Shown: positions 45,670 to 55,905 of the stretch, in pieces
Numbering within the stretch: position 1 is the first letter of the stretch
How the letters are laid out: each line of letters begins with the position of its first letter
Assembly: GCF_004011155.1 (NCBI RefSeq)
Contig: NZ_RJWG01000007.1
Span: 53,746-117,745 of the forward strand
Reading direction: 5' to 3'
Source: Clostridium prolinivorans
Lineage (GTDB): Bacteria; Bacillota; Clostridia; Clostridiales; Clostridiaceae
DNA: 64,000 nucleotides
The notes under the pieces: model-generated
What the model was told of the DNA's origin: nothing
Database searches by the model: none
The model's input: the letters and a program-made list of their open reading frames with translations, nothing else
Program-made: the position numbers and the translations under genes

Positions 45670-46915
45670 GGCTGTAAGATTATATGGAGCAAATGATTTA
45701 AGATTAGAGGAATTTGAACTTCCTGAAATAAAAGATGATGAAATATTAGTAGAAATTATATCCGATAGTATTTGTATGTCAACTTACAAATGTGCAATAC
45801 TTGGAGAAAATCATAAAAGAGTTCCAAAAGATGTTCATGAAAATCCAATAATAATTGGACATGAATTTGCAGGTAATATAGTAAAGGTTGGAAAGAAATG
45901 GCAGAATCAGTTTAAACCTGGTACAAAATTTGCACAGCAACCAGCCCTAAATTATAAAGGGAGTATGGCATCACCTGGATATTCTTATATGTACTTTGGA
46001 GGAGATGCAACTTATGCTATAATTCCTCAAGAAGTAATGGAACTTGGATGCCTTCTAAATTATAAAGGAGATGCATATTATGAGGCTTCACTTGCTGAAC
46101 CAATGTCTTGTATAATTGGAGCCTTCCATGCAAATTATCATACTGAAATGGGAAAATATGTTCATCATATGGGCATAAAAGAAGGTGGAAAATTAGCAAT
46201 ACTTGCAGGAGCAGGTCCAATGGGACTTGGTGCAATAGATTATGCACTTCACTGTGATAGAAGACCTGGACTTTTGGTTGTAACTGATGTAGATGATAAC
46301 AGGTTAAAAAGAGCAGAAGAAATATTTACAAAAGAAGAGGCTAAAGAATGTGGAGTAGATTTAATATTTGTTAATACTAAAAATTTAGAAAATCCTGAAA
46401 AATATTTAATCGAGGTTAGTGGAGGGACAGGATTTGATGATGTATTTGCTTTTGCACCAGTAAAATCTGTTGTTGAACAAGCAGATAAAATTTTAGGAAG
46501 AGATGGATGTTTAAACTTCTTTGCAGGACCAACAGATACTAAATTTTCTGGTGAAATAAATTATTATAATGTTCATTATGCTTCAACTCACATAATGGGA
46601 ACAACAGGTGGAAATACTGATGATTTAATAGAATCATTAAAGCTTACAGAACAAAGAAGGATTAATCCAGCAGTTATGGTAACTCATATAGGAGGACTTA
46701 ATTGTGTTGCTGAGACTACACTTAATTTACCCAAAATTCCTGGAGGGAAAAAACTTATCTACACTCATATAGATATGGAGCTTACTGCTATTGAAGATTT
46801 TGAGGAAAAGGGGAAAACAGATAAACGTTTTGCAAAATTATTTGAAATAGTAAGCAAAAACAAAGGATTATGGTGCCCTGAAGCAGAGAAATACCTTTTA
46901 GAAAACTTTAAATAA
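45659..46915 (+). CDS. Zinc-type medium-chain dehydrogenase, L-sorbose-1-phosphate reductase-like
   Basis: A 418-residue MDR-family polyol dehydrogenase. The N-terminal catalytic domain contains SICMSTYKCAILG and IIGHEFAGNIVKVG. The nucleotide-binding LAGAGPMGLGAIDYA follows, and the long C-terminal part resembles SorE (L-sorbose-1-phosphate reductase). It is not related to MtlD. ATG 45659 has AAAGGTGG upstream and overlaps the end of the kinase gene. In this operon it most likely oxidises the hexitol phosphate delivered by the PTS. The reaction is inferred. Confidence 0.82.
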   Translation: MKTKAVRLYGANDLRLEEFELPEIKDDEILVEIISDSICMSTYKCAILGENHKRVPKDVHENPIIIGHEFAGNIVKVGKKWQNQFKPGTKFAQQPALNYKGSMASPGYSYMYFGGDATYAIIPQEVMELGCLLNYKGDAYYEASLAEPMSCIIGAFHANYHTEMGKYVHHMGIKEGGKLAILAGAGPMGLGAIDYALHCDRRPGLLVVTDVDDNRLKRAEEIFTKEEAKECGVDLIFVNTKNLENPEKYLIEVSGGTGFDDVFAFAPVKSVVEQADKILGRDGCLNFFAGPTDTKFSGEINYYNVHYASTHIMGTTGGNTDDLIESLKLTEQRRINPAVMVTHIGGLNCVAETTLNLPKIPGGKKLIYTHIDMELTAIEDFEEKGKTDKRFAKLFEIVSKNKGLWCPEAEKYLLENFK

Positions 46916-46936
46916 ATATATTTTATATTTTAAATT

Positions 46937-46984
46937 AAAAATAACAGCAATAGGATGTATTATAACCTATTGCTGTTATTTTTG
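46937..46984 (+). terminator. Terminator of the mtl operon
   Basis: AAAATAACAGCAATAGG (46937-46953) pairs with CCTATTGCTGTTATTTT (46966-46982), then T. The next 217 nt contain a small AT palindrome (ATAAATG/CATTTAT) but no gene. Confidence 0.9.
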
Positions 46985-47201
46985 TAGAATATATTTTATA
47001 TTTAATAAATTATATTTAAAGAATATTATTAATATACAGAGTATGAAATTGTATAAATTGTATAAATTAAATAAAATGGTAATGTTTATACTAGTTAGAA
47101 TTTTATAAATGATAACATTTATGATATTATTTATTTGTTGATACTATTTTTTAGAAATATTTAATTATAATATTTTATAATAATTAAAGGAGGAATTATG
47201 G

Positions 47202-48692
47202 TTGGATAATATAGAAAATTTAATAAATTTTAAAAAGCAAAATGAAAAAGGAGGAGGAGATGAAAATATAGAAATACAGCATAATTTAAATAAACTTACG
47301 GCAAGAGAAAGAATAGAAAATCTTTTAGATGAAGGTACATTTATAGAGATAGGATCTTTTGTTGAAAATAATGGAGGGGGAGTAGTAACAGGATATGGAA
47401 CAATAGATGGAAGACTTGTATACGTATTTAGTCAAGATTATACTGTAGATGGTGGAAGTATAAGTATTGCAGGCAGTAATAAAATTTGCAGAATAATAGA
47501 TATGGCTATTAAAATGGGGGCGCCTATAATACAAATTTTTGATTCTATAGGGGCTAAAATAGAAAATGGAATTGAGGTATTAGGAGCTTATGGAAATATA
47601 ATAAGAAAAAATACTGAAGCTTCTGGTGTTGTACCTCAAATAGCAGTAATAGCAGGGCCTTGTACGGGAGCAGCATCAGTTAGTGCAGCTATGAGTGATT
47701 TCACAATAATAGTTAAAAAAAATGGAGAATTATATATAAACTCTCCAGAAAAAATAATTTCAAAGGAATTAAGATACATAGATATAAATGAATATGCTAC
47801 TGATTTTAATATAAGTAAAAATGGAACGGCTCAATTTACTGCAGAAAATGAACAGGAAGCTTTAAGTACAGTTAGAAAGATTTTAACTTATCTACCATCT
47901 AATAATTTAGAAACTCCACCTTTAGGCATTAGTGAAGAATTAAGCAGTGTAGAAAATAGACTTAATGAAATATCAAAAGAGGAAAACTATGATATATATG
48001 AAGTTATAAATTTAATTTTTGATAAGGATAGTTTTCTTGAGGTAAATTCAAATTTTCAAAAAGAAGTCTTAACAGGATTTGCAAGATTAAATGGAGTTAC
48101 AGTAGGTATTATGGCTATAGATAAAATAGAAAAGAATAACGGTTTAGGAAGGGAAAGCTTTGAAAAACTTATAAGATTTGTAAAATTATGCAGTTGCTTT
48201 AATATACCAATTTTAAGTTTTGTTGATATAAAAGAATTAAAAACAGATTTAGATGAAGAAAAAAATGGATTAGCTCTTACTTTATCAAGATTTATATACA
48301 CTCTTTCTGATGCCAAAATTCCTAAAATTGCTCTAATAATAGGAGAAGCTTATGGAAGTAATTTTTTAGCCTTTGCAAGTAAAGAGGTATCTTTTGATAT
48401 TACATATGCTTGGCCTAATGCTAAAATTTGTATAGGAGAACCTGAAAATATAATAAAAATTTTATATAAAGAAGAAATAATAGCTTCTGATAATCCAAAA
48501 GAAAAAGAAAAAGAAATTATAAAAAAGTATAAAGAAGAAATTACAAATCCTTATAAAGCAGCAGAAAAAGGATATATAGATGATATTATTTTACCTTCTG
48601 AATCTAGGATAAGATTGTTTGCAATTTTAGATATGCTTCAAAGTAAGAGAGAAATTAGTTATCCTAAAAAGTATGGAAGTGTACTAATTTAA
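47202..48692 (+). CDS. Carboxyltransferase (biotin-dependent decarboxylase alpha subunit-like), divergent
   Basis: A 496-residue carboxyltransferase of the MmdA/PccB family, with crotonase-fold halves. LTARERIENLLDEGTFIEIG, FSQDYTVDGGSIS, GAYGNIIRKNTEASGVVPQIAVIAGPC and AWPNAKICIGEPENI are recognisable. Positions normally conserved for CoA-ester binding differ: GGAR is SIGAK, and the second oxyanion-hole motif GGAVYSPA is GAASVSAA. It may therefore have another acyl substrate or be weakened. The TTG start follows AAAGGAGGAATT; an out-of-frame ATG lies 4 nt before it. Followed by OadG-like and biotin-carrier genes. Confidence 0.8.
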   Translation: MDNIENLINFKKQNEKGGGDENIEIQHNLNKLTARERIENLLDEGTFIEIGSFVENNGGGVVTGYGTIDGRLVYVFSQDYTVDGGSISIAGSNKICRIIDMAIKMGAPIIQIFDSIGAKIENGIEVLGAYGNIIRKNTEASGVVPQIAVIAGPCTGAASVSAAMSDFTIIVKKNGELYINSPEKIISKELRYIDINEYATDFNISKNGTAQFTAENEQEALSTVRKILTYLPSNNLETPPLGISEELSSVENRLNEISKEENYDIYEVINLIFDKDSFLEVNSNFQKEVLTGFARLNGVTVGIMAIDKIEKNNGLGRESFEKLIRFVKLCSCFNIPILSFVDIKELKTDLDEEKNGLALTLSRFIYTLSDAKIPKIALIIGEAYGSNFLAFASKEVSFDITYAWPNAKICIGEPENIIKILYKEEIIASDNPKEKEKEIIKKYKEEITNPYKAAEKGYIDDIILPSESRIRLFAILDMLQSKREISYPKKYGSVLI

Positions 48693-48802
48693 CAACTACA
48701 AAATATTTATAATTATGTTTGTAGTTAACTGTGAAATATAAACACAAAAGAATGGGGAACTTTAAAATTTAAAAACGAGATAAATATAAGGAGAGAAAAT
48801 TT

Positions 48803-49135
48803 ATGCCTGATTTAAATGGTTCTTTGGTGATAAGTGCTTTAATAATTATTTTAATGGTTATTATTTATTTTTTATATCCTAAAATAAAATCTGATAAAAA
48901 ATACGATACATTAAATGAAAAAGAAGAATTATCTTCTGATATAATTTTATCTGATAATAAGATTAATGAAGATGAAAAACAGTTAGAATTGGTTGCCGCT
49001 ATAATGGGAGCTTTATCAGCTTATATGGATATTCAGGATTCAAATCTTAAAATAAAAAGTATAAAAAGAGTTGATGGAACTAAATCGACTTGGAGAAAAG
49101 AAGGAATTGTAGAACTTTTAGAAGAAGTGAGATAA
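48803..49135 (+). CDS. OadG/MmdD-like small membrane subunit
   Basis: A 110-residue protein with one N-terminal membrane helix (residues about 8-26), an acidic Lys/Asp/Glu linker and a C-terminal part with ELVAAIMGALSAYM, as in delta/gamma subunits of sodium-pumping decarboxylases. In those complexes it joins the carboxyltransferase to the membrane beta subunit. Lies between the carboxyltransferase and the biotin carrier genes; ribosome binding site AAGGAGAG. Confidence 0.75.
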   Translation: MPDLNGSLVISALIIILMVIIYFLYPKIKSDKKYDTLNEKEELSSDIILSDNKINEDEKQLELVAAIMGALSAYMDIQDSNLKIKSIKRVDGTKSTWRKEGIVELLEEVR

Positions 49136-49157
49136 TTTAAAAGGAGGTTTTTATATT

Positions 49158-49565
49158 ATGAAGAAATATTATGTAACTGTAAATGGAAATAGATATGAGG
49201 TTGAGGTTGAAGAGGCTAAGGAAGATTTTAATGGGCCATCTAAAGTATTGAATTCATCAAGTAATAGAGAGGGAAATTATAAACCATCACCAATGCAAGT
49301 TCCAAAACCAGTAATTTCCAAAGAAAAAATTTTAAATAATGATATAAAAGAAGGAGAAAAAATAAATTGTCCAATGCCAGGTACTATATTAAATATAAAT
49401 GTTAAAGAAGGAGATAATATTAAAAAAGGAGATTTGCTTTTTATACTTGAAGCTATGAAAATGGAAAATGAAATTGTTTCTCCAATTTCGGGTACGGTAA
49501 TTTCTATATCAGTTTCAAAAGGTCAGTCAGTAAATACTGGAGATATACTAGCTATTATTAAATAA
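49158..49565 (+). CDS. Biotin carboxyl carrier protein of a decarboxylase
   Basis: A 135-residue biotinyl protein: N-terminal [16 protein letters not shown], a Pro/Lys linker, and a biotinyl domain with EAMKMEN, Lys101 being the biotin site 34 residues from the end as usual. Ribosome binding site AAAGGAGG. Same operon as the carboxyltransferase and OadG-like protein. No beta subunit or biotin carboxylase gene is adjacent. Confidence 0.9.
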   Translation: MKKYYVTVNGNRYEVEVEEAKEDFNGPSKVLNSSSNREGNYKPSPMQVPKPVISKEKILNNDIKEGEKINCPMPGTILNINVKEGDNIKKGDLLFILEAMKMENEIVSPISGTVISISVSKGQSVNTGDILAIIK

Positions 49566-49642
49566 AAAATTATTTATTTTTATATTTACAAATAATTTTA
49601 CGAGTATACAATATAATATGTATCATTAAGGGGGTGCTTATT

Positions 49643-50431
49643 TTGATTTTAGTTTTAGATGTTGGAAATACTAATATAGTTCTAGGAGTATATAAAGGGA
49701 AAACTTTAATTGCAGATTGGAGACTTGCAACAGATTTTAAAAGAACTGCAGATGAATACGGGATACAAGTTACTGAATTATTTATGAAAAAAAGTTTAGA
49801 TTATACTAAAGTTAATGGAGTTATTATATCTTCTGTTGTACCAAATATTATGTATACTGTAGAACATATGATAAGAAAATACTTCAATTTAACTCCACTT
49901 ATTGTAGGACCTGGTATAAAAACAGGTATAAATATAAAATATGATAATCCTAAAGAGGTTGGAGCAGATAGAATTGTAAATGCAGTAGCTGCACATGAGA
50001 TTTATAAAAGACCTATTATAATAATTGACTTTGGCACTGCAACTACATTTTGTGCTGTAACTAAAAATGGAGATTATTTAGGAGGAACTATAAGTCCGGG
50101 TTTAAAAATTTCTGCAGATGCTCTTTTTGAAAAGGCGGCAAAACTTCCTAGAGTTGAACTTTCTAAACCATCTAGCGTAATATGTAAAAATACAGTTACA
50201 AGTATGCAGTCTGGAATAATATATGGATATACTGGATTGGTTGATTATATAGTTGAAAAAATGAAAAATGAAATGGAAGCTTTAGGAGAAATTAATCCTT
50301 TAGTTATTGCAACAGGAGGATTGGCTAATTTAATAAGTGAAGATTCCAAATATATAGAAAAGGTTGAACCATATTTAACTTTAGAAGGACTTAGGATTAT
50401 ATATGAAAAAAATAAAGAAATGGTGATGTAA
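49643..50431 (+). CDS. coaX: Type III pantothenate kinase
   Basis: First step of CoA synthesis (pantothenate to 4'-phosphopantothenate). The 262-residue ASKHA-fold protein has [12 protein letters not shown] at the start, [25 protein letters not shown] and [14 protein letters not shown] 49643 is chosen because AAGGGGGTG lies 7 nt upstream; an earlier GTG at 49634 overlaps that site. Its TAA overlaps the dusB ATG by one base. Confidence 0.93.
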   Translation: MILVLDVGNTNIVLGVYKGKTLIADWRLATDFKRTADEYGIQVTELFMKKSLDYTKVNGVIISSVVPNIMYTVEHMIRKYFNLTPLIVGPGIKTGINIKYDNPKEVGADRIVNAVAAHEIYKRPIIIIDFGTATTFCAVTKNGDYLGGTISPGLKISADALFEKAAKLPRVELSKPSSVICKNTVTSMQSGIIYGYTGLVDYIVEKMKNEMEALGEINPLVIATGGLANLISEDSKYIEKVEPYLTLEGLRIIYEKNKEMVM

Positions 50432-51396
50432 TGAAAATAGCTAATCTAGAGTTTGAAAATAATGTTTTTTTAGCACCTATGGCTGGAGTTACAGATATAG
50501 CATTTAGAGGCCTTTGTATAGAAATGGGATGCGGATTTGTATATACAGAAATGATAAGTGCAAAAGGATTATATTATAAAAGTGAAAATACAATAGATAT
50601 GTTTAAAGTTTCAGAAAAAGAAAAACCTATAGGAGTTCAGATTTTTGGTAATGATCCTTATATAATGGCAAAAGCTTGTGATTATTTTAATGATAATGAA
50701 GATATATCTCTTATTGATATAAATATGGGATGTCCTGCTCCAAAAGTAGTAAAAAATGGAGAAGGATCTGCACTTATGAGAAATCCAAGTTTAGCTTCAG
50801 ATATTGTAAAAGAAGTAAAAAAGGCAAGTATTAAACCTGTTACAGTTAAATTTAGGAAAGGATTTAACGATAGAGAAATAAATGCTGTAGAATTTGCTAA
50901 AGTTATGGAAGATTCAGGGGCAGATGCTATAACTGTTCATGGCAGAACTCGTGAACAGATGTATGAAGGTAAGGCTGATTGGGATATAATAAGGAAGGTT
51001 AAAGAAAGTGTTAAAATCCCTGTTATAGGAAATGGGGATATTTTTTCAGCCGAAGATGCTTTAAAAATAATTGAATTTACAAACTGTGATGGAATTATGA
51101 TAGCAAGAGGAGCTATGGGAAATCCATGGATATTTACACAGATAAACCAGGCGTTTAATGGAGAAAATATAATTTATCCAACTCCAAGTGAAAAAATAAA
51201 TTTAGCTATAAGGCATTTTGAACTTGCTCTTTATTATTTTGGTGAAAATAAAGCAATAAGAGAAATGAGAAAACATATTTCTTGGTATATAAAAGGTCTT
51301 TTAAATTGTACAGAGATTAAAAATATAATAAATACAGAAAAAAGTGCAGAGAATGTGGTTAAAATATTGAAAGAATATAGCAAATCTTTTACATAA
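50431..51396 (+). CDS. dusB: tRNA-dihydrouridine synthase
   Basis: FMN-dependent reduction of uridines in tRNA D arms. A 321-residue TIM-barrel enzyme with APMAGVTDIAFR near the start, NMGCPAPKVVKNGEGSALM (catalytic Cys), HGRTREQMYEGKADW and GNGDIFSAEDA. Stop/start overlap TAATG with coaX shows coupling. This coaX-dus-greA-lysS neighbourhood is common in clostridia. Confidence 0.94.
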   Translation: MKIANLEFENNVFLAPMAGVTDIAFRGLCIEMGCGFVYTEMISAKGLYYKSENTIDMFKVSEKEKPIGVQIFGNDPYIMAKACDYFNDNEDISLIDINMGCPAPKVVKNGEGSALMRNPSLASDIVKEVKKASIKPVTVKFRKGFNDREINAVEFAKVMEDSGADAITVHGRTREQMYEGKADWDIIRKVKESVKIPVIGNGDIFSAEDALKIIEFTNCDGIMIARGAMGNPWIFTQINQAFNGENIIYPTPSEKINLAIRHFELALYYFGENKAIREMRKHISWYIKGLLNCTEIKNIINTEKSAENVVKILKEYSKSFT

Positions 51397-51471
51397 AAAT
51401 TAAAAATAAAGTAATTTTTTTAAATATAGTTAAATATAATATCATTATAAATAAGTCCATCGAGGTTAAAA

Positions 51472-52290
51472 ATGAATCCCATTGTGTATGTAAATACAGA
51501 TATAAAAAAAGCTTATTACGATGAAAGCTTTTTAGGAAAGGTAAAAGATAGGCTTCACACAAGTTTTGAGGGGGAGAGTTTTATAAAAGAGCTTGATTTA
51601 AAAATAGCTTGTGTAAAACTTCCTCCTAATTTTAATCCTAAAGCTTATAGACGCAACATACAAATAGCTAAAAAATATATAAAAAAAAGACAACCATATT
51701 TAGCATTAAAAACTTATAGGTATCTTGACTTTCAATTTTTAAATGATTTTCAGAAAAAGCTTTTTGCATATGGAGTTGTAAACAGCATAAAACTTATACT
51801 TAGATTGAAAAATAAAAGCATAAAATCATCTTGTATAGTAGTATATGATGCTGCAGAAGATATAAACCAACATATAATTTATGAATTATCAAAAGAATGT
51901 AAATACTGTATACTGCTATCTAACAATATAACCTTTACAAGCAATCTAAGAGAGTATATTATCGCAAATTATGGTATATCTCCTATAGTAACTAATGATG
52001 TAGAATATGCTTTAAAAAAATCAGACTTTGTAATAAGTTCAAAAAATTTAGAAATAGATAATTTAGTATGGTACATAGATAATTTATTTCTGCCAAGCAC
52101 AAATAAAGACTTAGCAATAAATGATATAAGTTTTTCAGTACCTTGGGATATAAAAGATATAAATTTGGGATTTGAACTTGTGGGAGCTATTTTAAGTCAA
52201 ATGAATGAAAATGATATAGAAGCTTCATTAAAATATAATGGGATATATTTAGACAAAATAAAATTTAATGAAGAAATAAAAAATTTCTAG
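51472..52290 (+). CDS. Conserved hypothetical protein (272 aa)
   Basis: A soluble protein without signal peptide or membrane helix. The N-terminal third is basic (KAYRRNIQIAKKYIKKRQ); the middle has an alternating strand/helix pattern (CIVVYDAAEDI, YCILLSNNITFT, SPIVTNDVEYALKKSDFVISS) that looks like a Rossmann-type fold with a late 'VISS' strand. I do not recognise the family. Its place between dusB and greA suggests conservation. Only a weak ribosome binding site (CATCGAGG) precedes the ATG. Confidence 0.65.
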   Translation: MNPIVYVNTDIKKAYYDESFLGKVKDRLHTSFEGESFIKELDLKIACVKLPPNFNPKAYRRNIQIAKKYIKKRQPYLALKTYRYLDFQFLNDFQKKLFAYGVVNSIKLILRLKNKSIKSSCIVVYDAAEDINQHIIYELSKECKYCILLSNNITFTSNLREYIIANYGISPIVTNDVEYALKKSDFVISSKNLEIDNLVWYIDNLFLPSTNKDLAINDISFSVPWDIKDINLGFELVGAILSQMNENDIEASLKYNGIYLDKIKFNEEIKNF

Positions 52291-52293
52291 CTG

Positions 52294-52322
52294 TTGACAT
52301 TATATAAAGGCTGATTTATAAT
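52294..52322 (+). promoter_or_regulatory. Perfect consensus promoter of greA-lysS
   Basis: TTGACA (52294-52299), 17 nt, TATAAT (52317-52322): full sigma-A consensus, starting 3 nt after the preceding gene. Gives a leader of about 120 nt with a hairpin ACATAG/CTATGT. Confidence 0.9.
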
Positions 52323-52449
52323 ATTAACTTAAATGATTGGCTTGTTTATATTAAAACATAGTAATAATGTTTCTATGTGTCAATATACTTTATTTAAATT
52401 AGGCACATTTAAAGGGAATTATTAGTAAAATCATGAAGGGGAGAAAAAA

Positions 52450-52932
52450 ATGGCAGATTCAAAAAAATTTATAATGACTTATGAAGGAGTTAAAAAATTA
52501 GAAGAAGAATTAGAATATCTTAAAACAATAAAAAGAGTTGAAATAAAAGAAAAAATTAAAGTTGCCCGTGGGTATGGGGATTTAAGTGAAAATGCAGAAT
52601 ATGATGAAGCTAAAAATGAACAAGCCTTTGTTGAGGGCAGAATTGCTCAACTAGAAAATATGTTAAAAAACGCCCAAGTTGTTGATGAAGGTGATTTATC
52701 TACAGACAAGGTAAGCGTTGGTTCCATAGTTAAAGTTAAAGATTACGAATTTGATGAAGAAATTGAACTATCAATTGTTGGTTCAGCAGAAGCTAATCCT
52801 ATGGAATATAAAATATCTAACGAATCTCCAGTAGGAAAAGCTTTGATTGGTAAAAAAGTTGGAGATATAGTAGAAATTCCAGTTCCAGATGGAGTAACTA
52901 AATATGAAATTCTTGAAATAAGAGTGGTATAA
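52450..52932 (+). CDS. greA: Transcription elongation factor GreA
   Basis: Rescues backtracked RNA polymerase by stimulating transcript cleavage. The 160-residue protein has the N-terminal coiled coil with [23 protein letters not shown] (acidic tip residues D and E) and a C-terminal FKBP-like domain ending [14 protein letters not shown]. Ribosome binding site GAAGGGGAG. A hairpin without T run separates it from lysS. Confidence 0.96.
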   Translation: MADSKKFIMTYEGVKKLEEELEYLKTIKRVEIKEKIKVARGYGDLSENAEYDEAKNEQAFVEGRIAQLENMLKNAQVVDEGDLSTDKVSVGSIVKVKDYEFDEEIELSIVGSAEANPMEYKISNESPVGKALIGKKVGDIVEIPVPDGVTKYEILEIRVV

Positions 52933-52940
52933 TAATATTA

Positions 52941-52976
52941 AGGGCAGAATAACCTATATTTAAGTTGCTCTGCCCT
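52941..52976 (+). other. Intercistronic hairpin greA-lysS
   Basis: AGGGCAGA/TCTGCCCT (52941-52948 with 52969-52976). No T run follows, so processing or mild attenuation is more likely than termination. Confidence 0.6.
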
Positions 52977-53003
52977 AAGGCACTATAAAAGGAGGAAAAA
53001 TAG

Positions 53004-54512
53004 ATGGCAAATGATGAATTAAGCTTTCAGCAGCAGGAGGCTAAATTTAATGAACAGGTATTGCTTAGAAGACAAAAACTTGCAGATCTTAAGTCTCAAG
53101 GGAAAGATCCATTTGATGTTTATAAAGTGAATAGAACGCATACATCAAAAGAAGTAAAAGATGATTTTGATACTTTAGAAAATCAAACTGTTACAGTTGC
53201 AGGAAGACTTATGTCTAAAAGAGTTCAAGGCAAAGCTGGATTTTCACATATTCAAGATAGATATGGAAGGCTTCAAATTTACATAAAAATAGATGATGTT
53301 GGAGAAGTAAGATTAAAGGAATTTAAAAGTCTTGACTTAGGAGACTGGATAAGTGTTACTGGTTTTGTATTCAAAACAAAGACAGGAGAAATTTCTGTAC
53401 ATGTTAAGGACTTCCAGCTTATTTCTAAGTCTTTAAAACCACTACCAGATAAGTGGCATGGACTTAAAGATCCGGATTTAAGATATAGACAAAGAGAACT
53501 TGATCTTATAATGAATGAAAATGTAAGAGATACTTTTATAAAAAGAACTCAAATTATAAAAAGTGTAAGAGAATTTTTAGATAATAGAGGATACTTAGAA
53601 GTTGAAACACCTATACTTTCACCAATAGCAGGAGGAGCTGCCGCAAGACCATTTATAACTCACCATAATGCTTTAGATATAGATATGTATTTAAGAATAG
53701 CTACAGAACTATATTTAAAAAGACTTATTGTTGGTGGATTTGAGAAAGTATATGATATGGGTAAAAATTTTAGAAATGAAGGTATAGACATAAGACATAA
53801 TCCAGAGTTTACTATGATAGAATTATACGAAGCTTATGCTGATTATAATGACATGATGGAACTTATGGAAAATTTAACAGCGTATGTTTGTAAAAAAGTT
53901 AATGGAACTACAAAGATAACATATCAAGGAACTGAAATAGACTTAACTCCTCCATGGAGAAGGCTTACTATGGTAGATGCAGTTAAGGAATATGCAGGAG
54001 TAGATTTTAATCAAATTAAAACAGATGAAGAGGCTCAAGCTATAGCTCGTGAAAAAAATCTTGAATTTAAGAAGGAATTAAAGGATTGTACAAAGGCAGA
54101 TGTTTTAAATGCATTATTTGAAGAGTATGCGGAAGAACATTTAATTCAACCTACTTTCCTTATGGATTATCCTGTTGAAATTTCACCTTTAACTAAGAAA
54201 AAAAGAGGAAATGAAAATTTTACAGAAAGATTTGAAGGCTTTATTTTTGGAAGAGAAATATGTAATGCTTATTCAGAACTTAATGATCCTATAGTTCAAA
54301 GAGAAAGATTTGAGCAGCAAGCTAAAGAAAGAGAGCTTGGAGATGATGAAGCTTACGTAATAGATGAAGAATTTATGAGTGCTTTAGAAACAGGAATGCC
54401 TCCAACAGGCGGACTTGGAATAGGTATAGATAGATTAGTTATGCTTTTAACTGATTCTTATTCAATTAGAGATGTTATATTATTTCCAACTATGAAACCA
54501 AATCAACAATAA
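53004..54512 (+). CDS. lysS: Lysine--tRNA ligase, class II
   Basis: Charges tRNA-Lys. The 502-residue class IIb enzyme has an N-terminal OB-fold (about 60-145), motif 1 [23 protein letters not shown], motif 2 [20 protein letters not shown] and motif 3 [14 protein letters not shown] near the C-terminus. Ribosome binding site AAAGGAGG. No T-box precedes it. Confidence 0.97.
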   Translation: MANDELSFQQQEAKFNEQVLLRRQKLADLKSQGKDPFDVYKVNRTHTSKEVKDDFDTLENQTVTVAGRLMSKRVQGKAGFSHIQDRYGRLQIYIKIDDVGEVRLKEFKSLDLGDWISVTGFVFKTKTGEISVHVKDFQLISKSLKPLPDKWHGLKDPDLRYRQRELDLIMNENVRDTFIKRTQIIKSVREFLDNRGYLEVETPILSPIAGGAAARPFITHHNALDIDMYLRIATELYLKRLIVGGFEKVYDMGKNFRNEGIDIRHNPEFTMIELYEAYADYNDMMELMENLTAYVCKKVNGTTKITYQGTEIDLTPPWRRLTMVDAVKEYAGVDFNQIKTDEEAQAIAREKNLEFKKELKDCTKADVLNALFEEYAEEHLIQPTFLMDYPVEISPLTKKKRGNENFTERFEGFIFGREICNAYSELNDPIVQRERFEQQAKERELGDDEAYVIDEEFMSALETGMPPTGGLGIGIDRLVMLLTDSYSIRDVILFPTMKPNQQ

Positions 54513-54525
54513 TATTTACTATAGA

Positions 54526-54553
54526 GCAACTGGTTTAAACTAGTTGCTTTTTA
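54526..54553 (+). terminator. Terminator after lysS
   Basis: AGCAACTGGTTT/AAACTAGTTGCT near-perfect palindrome (54526-54549), then T run. Confidence 0.88.
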
Positions 54554-54597
54554 TAAAATTTAAAATAAAAACTTTACGCGAAGGGAATGATATTTAA

Positions 54598-55827
54598 ATG
54601 GATTTAAAAGAAAGAGCTTTAAAAATGCATAAGGATAATCAAGGAAAGATAGCTCTTCATTGCAAAGTCCCAGTAAAAACTAGAGATGATATGACTCTTG
54701 CATACACACCAGGAGTTGCAGAACCATGCCTAGAAATAGAGAAAGATTATAATAAAATATATGATTATACATCAAAGGGAAATTTAGTAGCGGTTGTAAC
54801 TAATGGGACAGCAGTATTGGGATTAGGTGATATTGGAGCAGGGGCAGGAATGCCAGTAATGGAAGGGAAAGCTATACTATTTAAATCTTTTGCAGGTATA
54901 GATGCTTTCCCTATATGTTTAAATACAAAAGACGTAGATAAAATAGTTGAAGCAGTAAAACTTATGGAACCAACCTTTGGAGGAATAAACCTTGAAGATA
55001 TTAAAGCTCCAGAGTGTTTTGAAATTGAAGACAAATTAAAAAAAATATGTGATATTCCAGTATTTCATGATGATCAACATGGAACTGCAGTAGTTACTGC
55101 TGCAGCTATAATAAATGCACTTAAACTTACTGATAGAAAACTTTGCGATTTAAAGGTTGTTATAAATGGAGCTGGTGCAGCTGGTACTGCAATAGCAAAA
55201 CTTCTTTTATCTATGGGAGTTAAAGATATAGTTGTATGTGATAGAAAAGGTGCTATATCAAAGGATAACGAAAATTTAGATAGTGCAAAGAAAAAGCTTG
55301 CTGATATAACTAATCCATATAATATAAAGGGTTCTTTATCTGATGTTATAAAAGGAAGAGATGTGTTTATTGGAGTATCTGCTGCAGGAGCATTAACTAA
55401 AGAAATGATTAAAACAATGAATAAAGATCCTATGATTTTTGCTATGGCAAATCCAATACCAGAAATTTATCCTAAAGAAGCAAAAGAAGCTGGAGCTAAA
55501 ATTATAGGAACTGGACGTTCAGATTTTCCAAATCAAATTAATAATGTTCTTGCATTTCCAGGAATATTTAGAGGTGCTTTAGATGTTTTGGCAAGAGAGA
55601 TAAATGAAGAAATGAAAATAGCAGCAGCTAAAGCTATAGCTAGCGTTATAAGTGATGATGAAATTAAAGAAGACTATATATTACCAGATGCATTTGATTT
55701 AAGAGTTGCACCTAAAGTTGCTGAGGCTGTAGCTAAAGCTGCTATAAAAACAGGAGTAGCAAGGAAAAAAGAAATTACACCTGAATGGGTTTTTAATCAT
55801 ACAAAAGAATTAATTAATAATAGATAA
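54598..55827 (+). CDS. NAD(P)-dependent malic enzyme
   Basis: Oxidative decarboxylation of malate to pyruvate. The 409-residue short bacterial form has LAYTPGVAEPC, NGTAVLGLGDIGAGAGMPVMEGKA, FHDDQHGTAVVT and the Rossmann INGAGAAGTAIAKLL, with FAMANPIPEIYP late. No PTA extension. Ribosome binding site CGAAGGGAATG. Monocistronic between the lysS terminator and luxS. Confidence 0.93.
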   Translation: MDLKERALKMHKDNQGKIALHCKVPVKTRDDMTLAYTPGVAEPCLEIEKDYNKIYDYTSKGNLVAVVTNGTAVLGLGDIGAGAGMPVMEGKAILFKSFAGIDAFPICLNTKDVDKIVEAVKLMEPTFGGINLEDIKAPECFEIEDKLKKICDIPVFHDDQHGTAVVTAAAIINALKLTDRKLCDLKVVINGAGAAGTAIAKLLLSMGVKDIVVCDRKGAISKDNENLDSAKKKLADITNPYNIKGSLSDVIKGRDVFIGVSAAGALTKEMIKTMNKDPMIFAMANPIPEIYPKEAKEAGAKIIGTGRSDFPNQINNVLAFPGIFRGALDVLAREINEEMKIAAAKAIASVISDDEIKEDYILPDAFDLRVAPKVAEAVAKAAIKTGVARKKEITPEWVFNHTKELINNR

Positions 55828-55905
55828 TATAAAACGTAGTACTTTTATATTTAAAAATAATAACGTGTAATTATAGAAGCATTTGAAGAAGGGTAGGTAA
55901 TTGTT

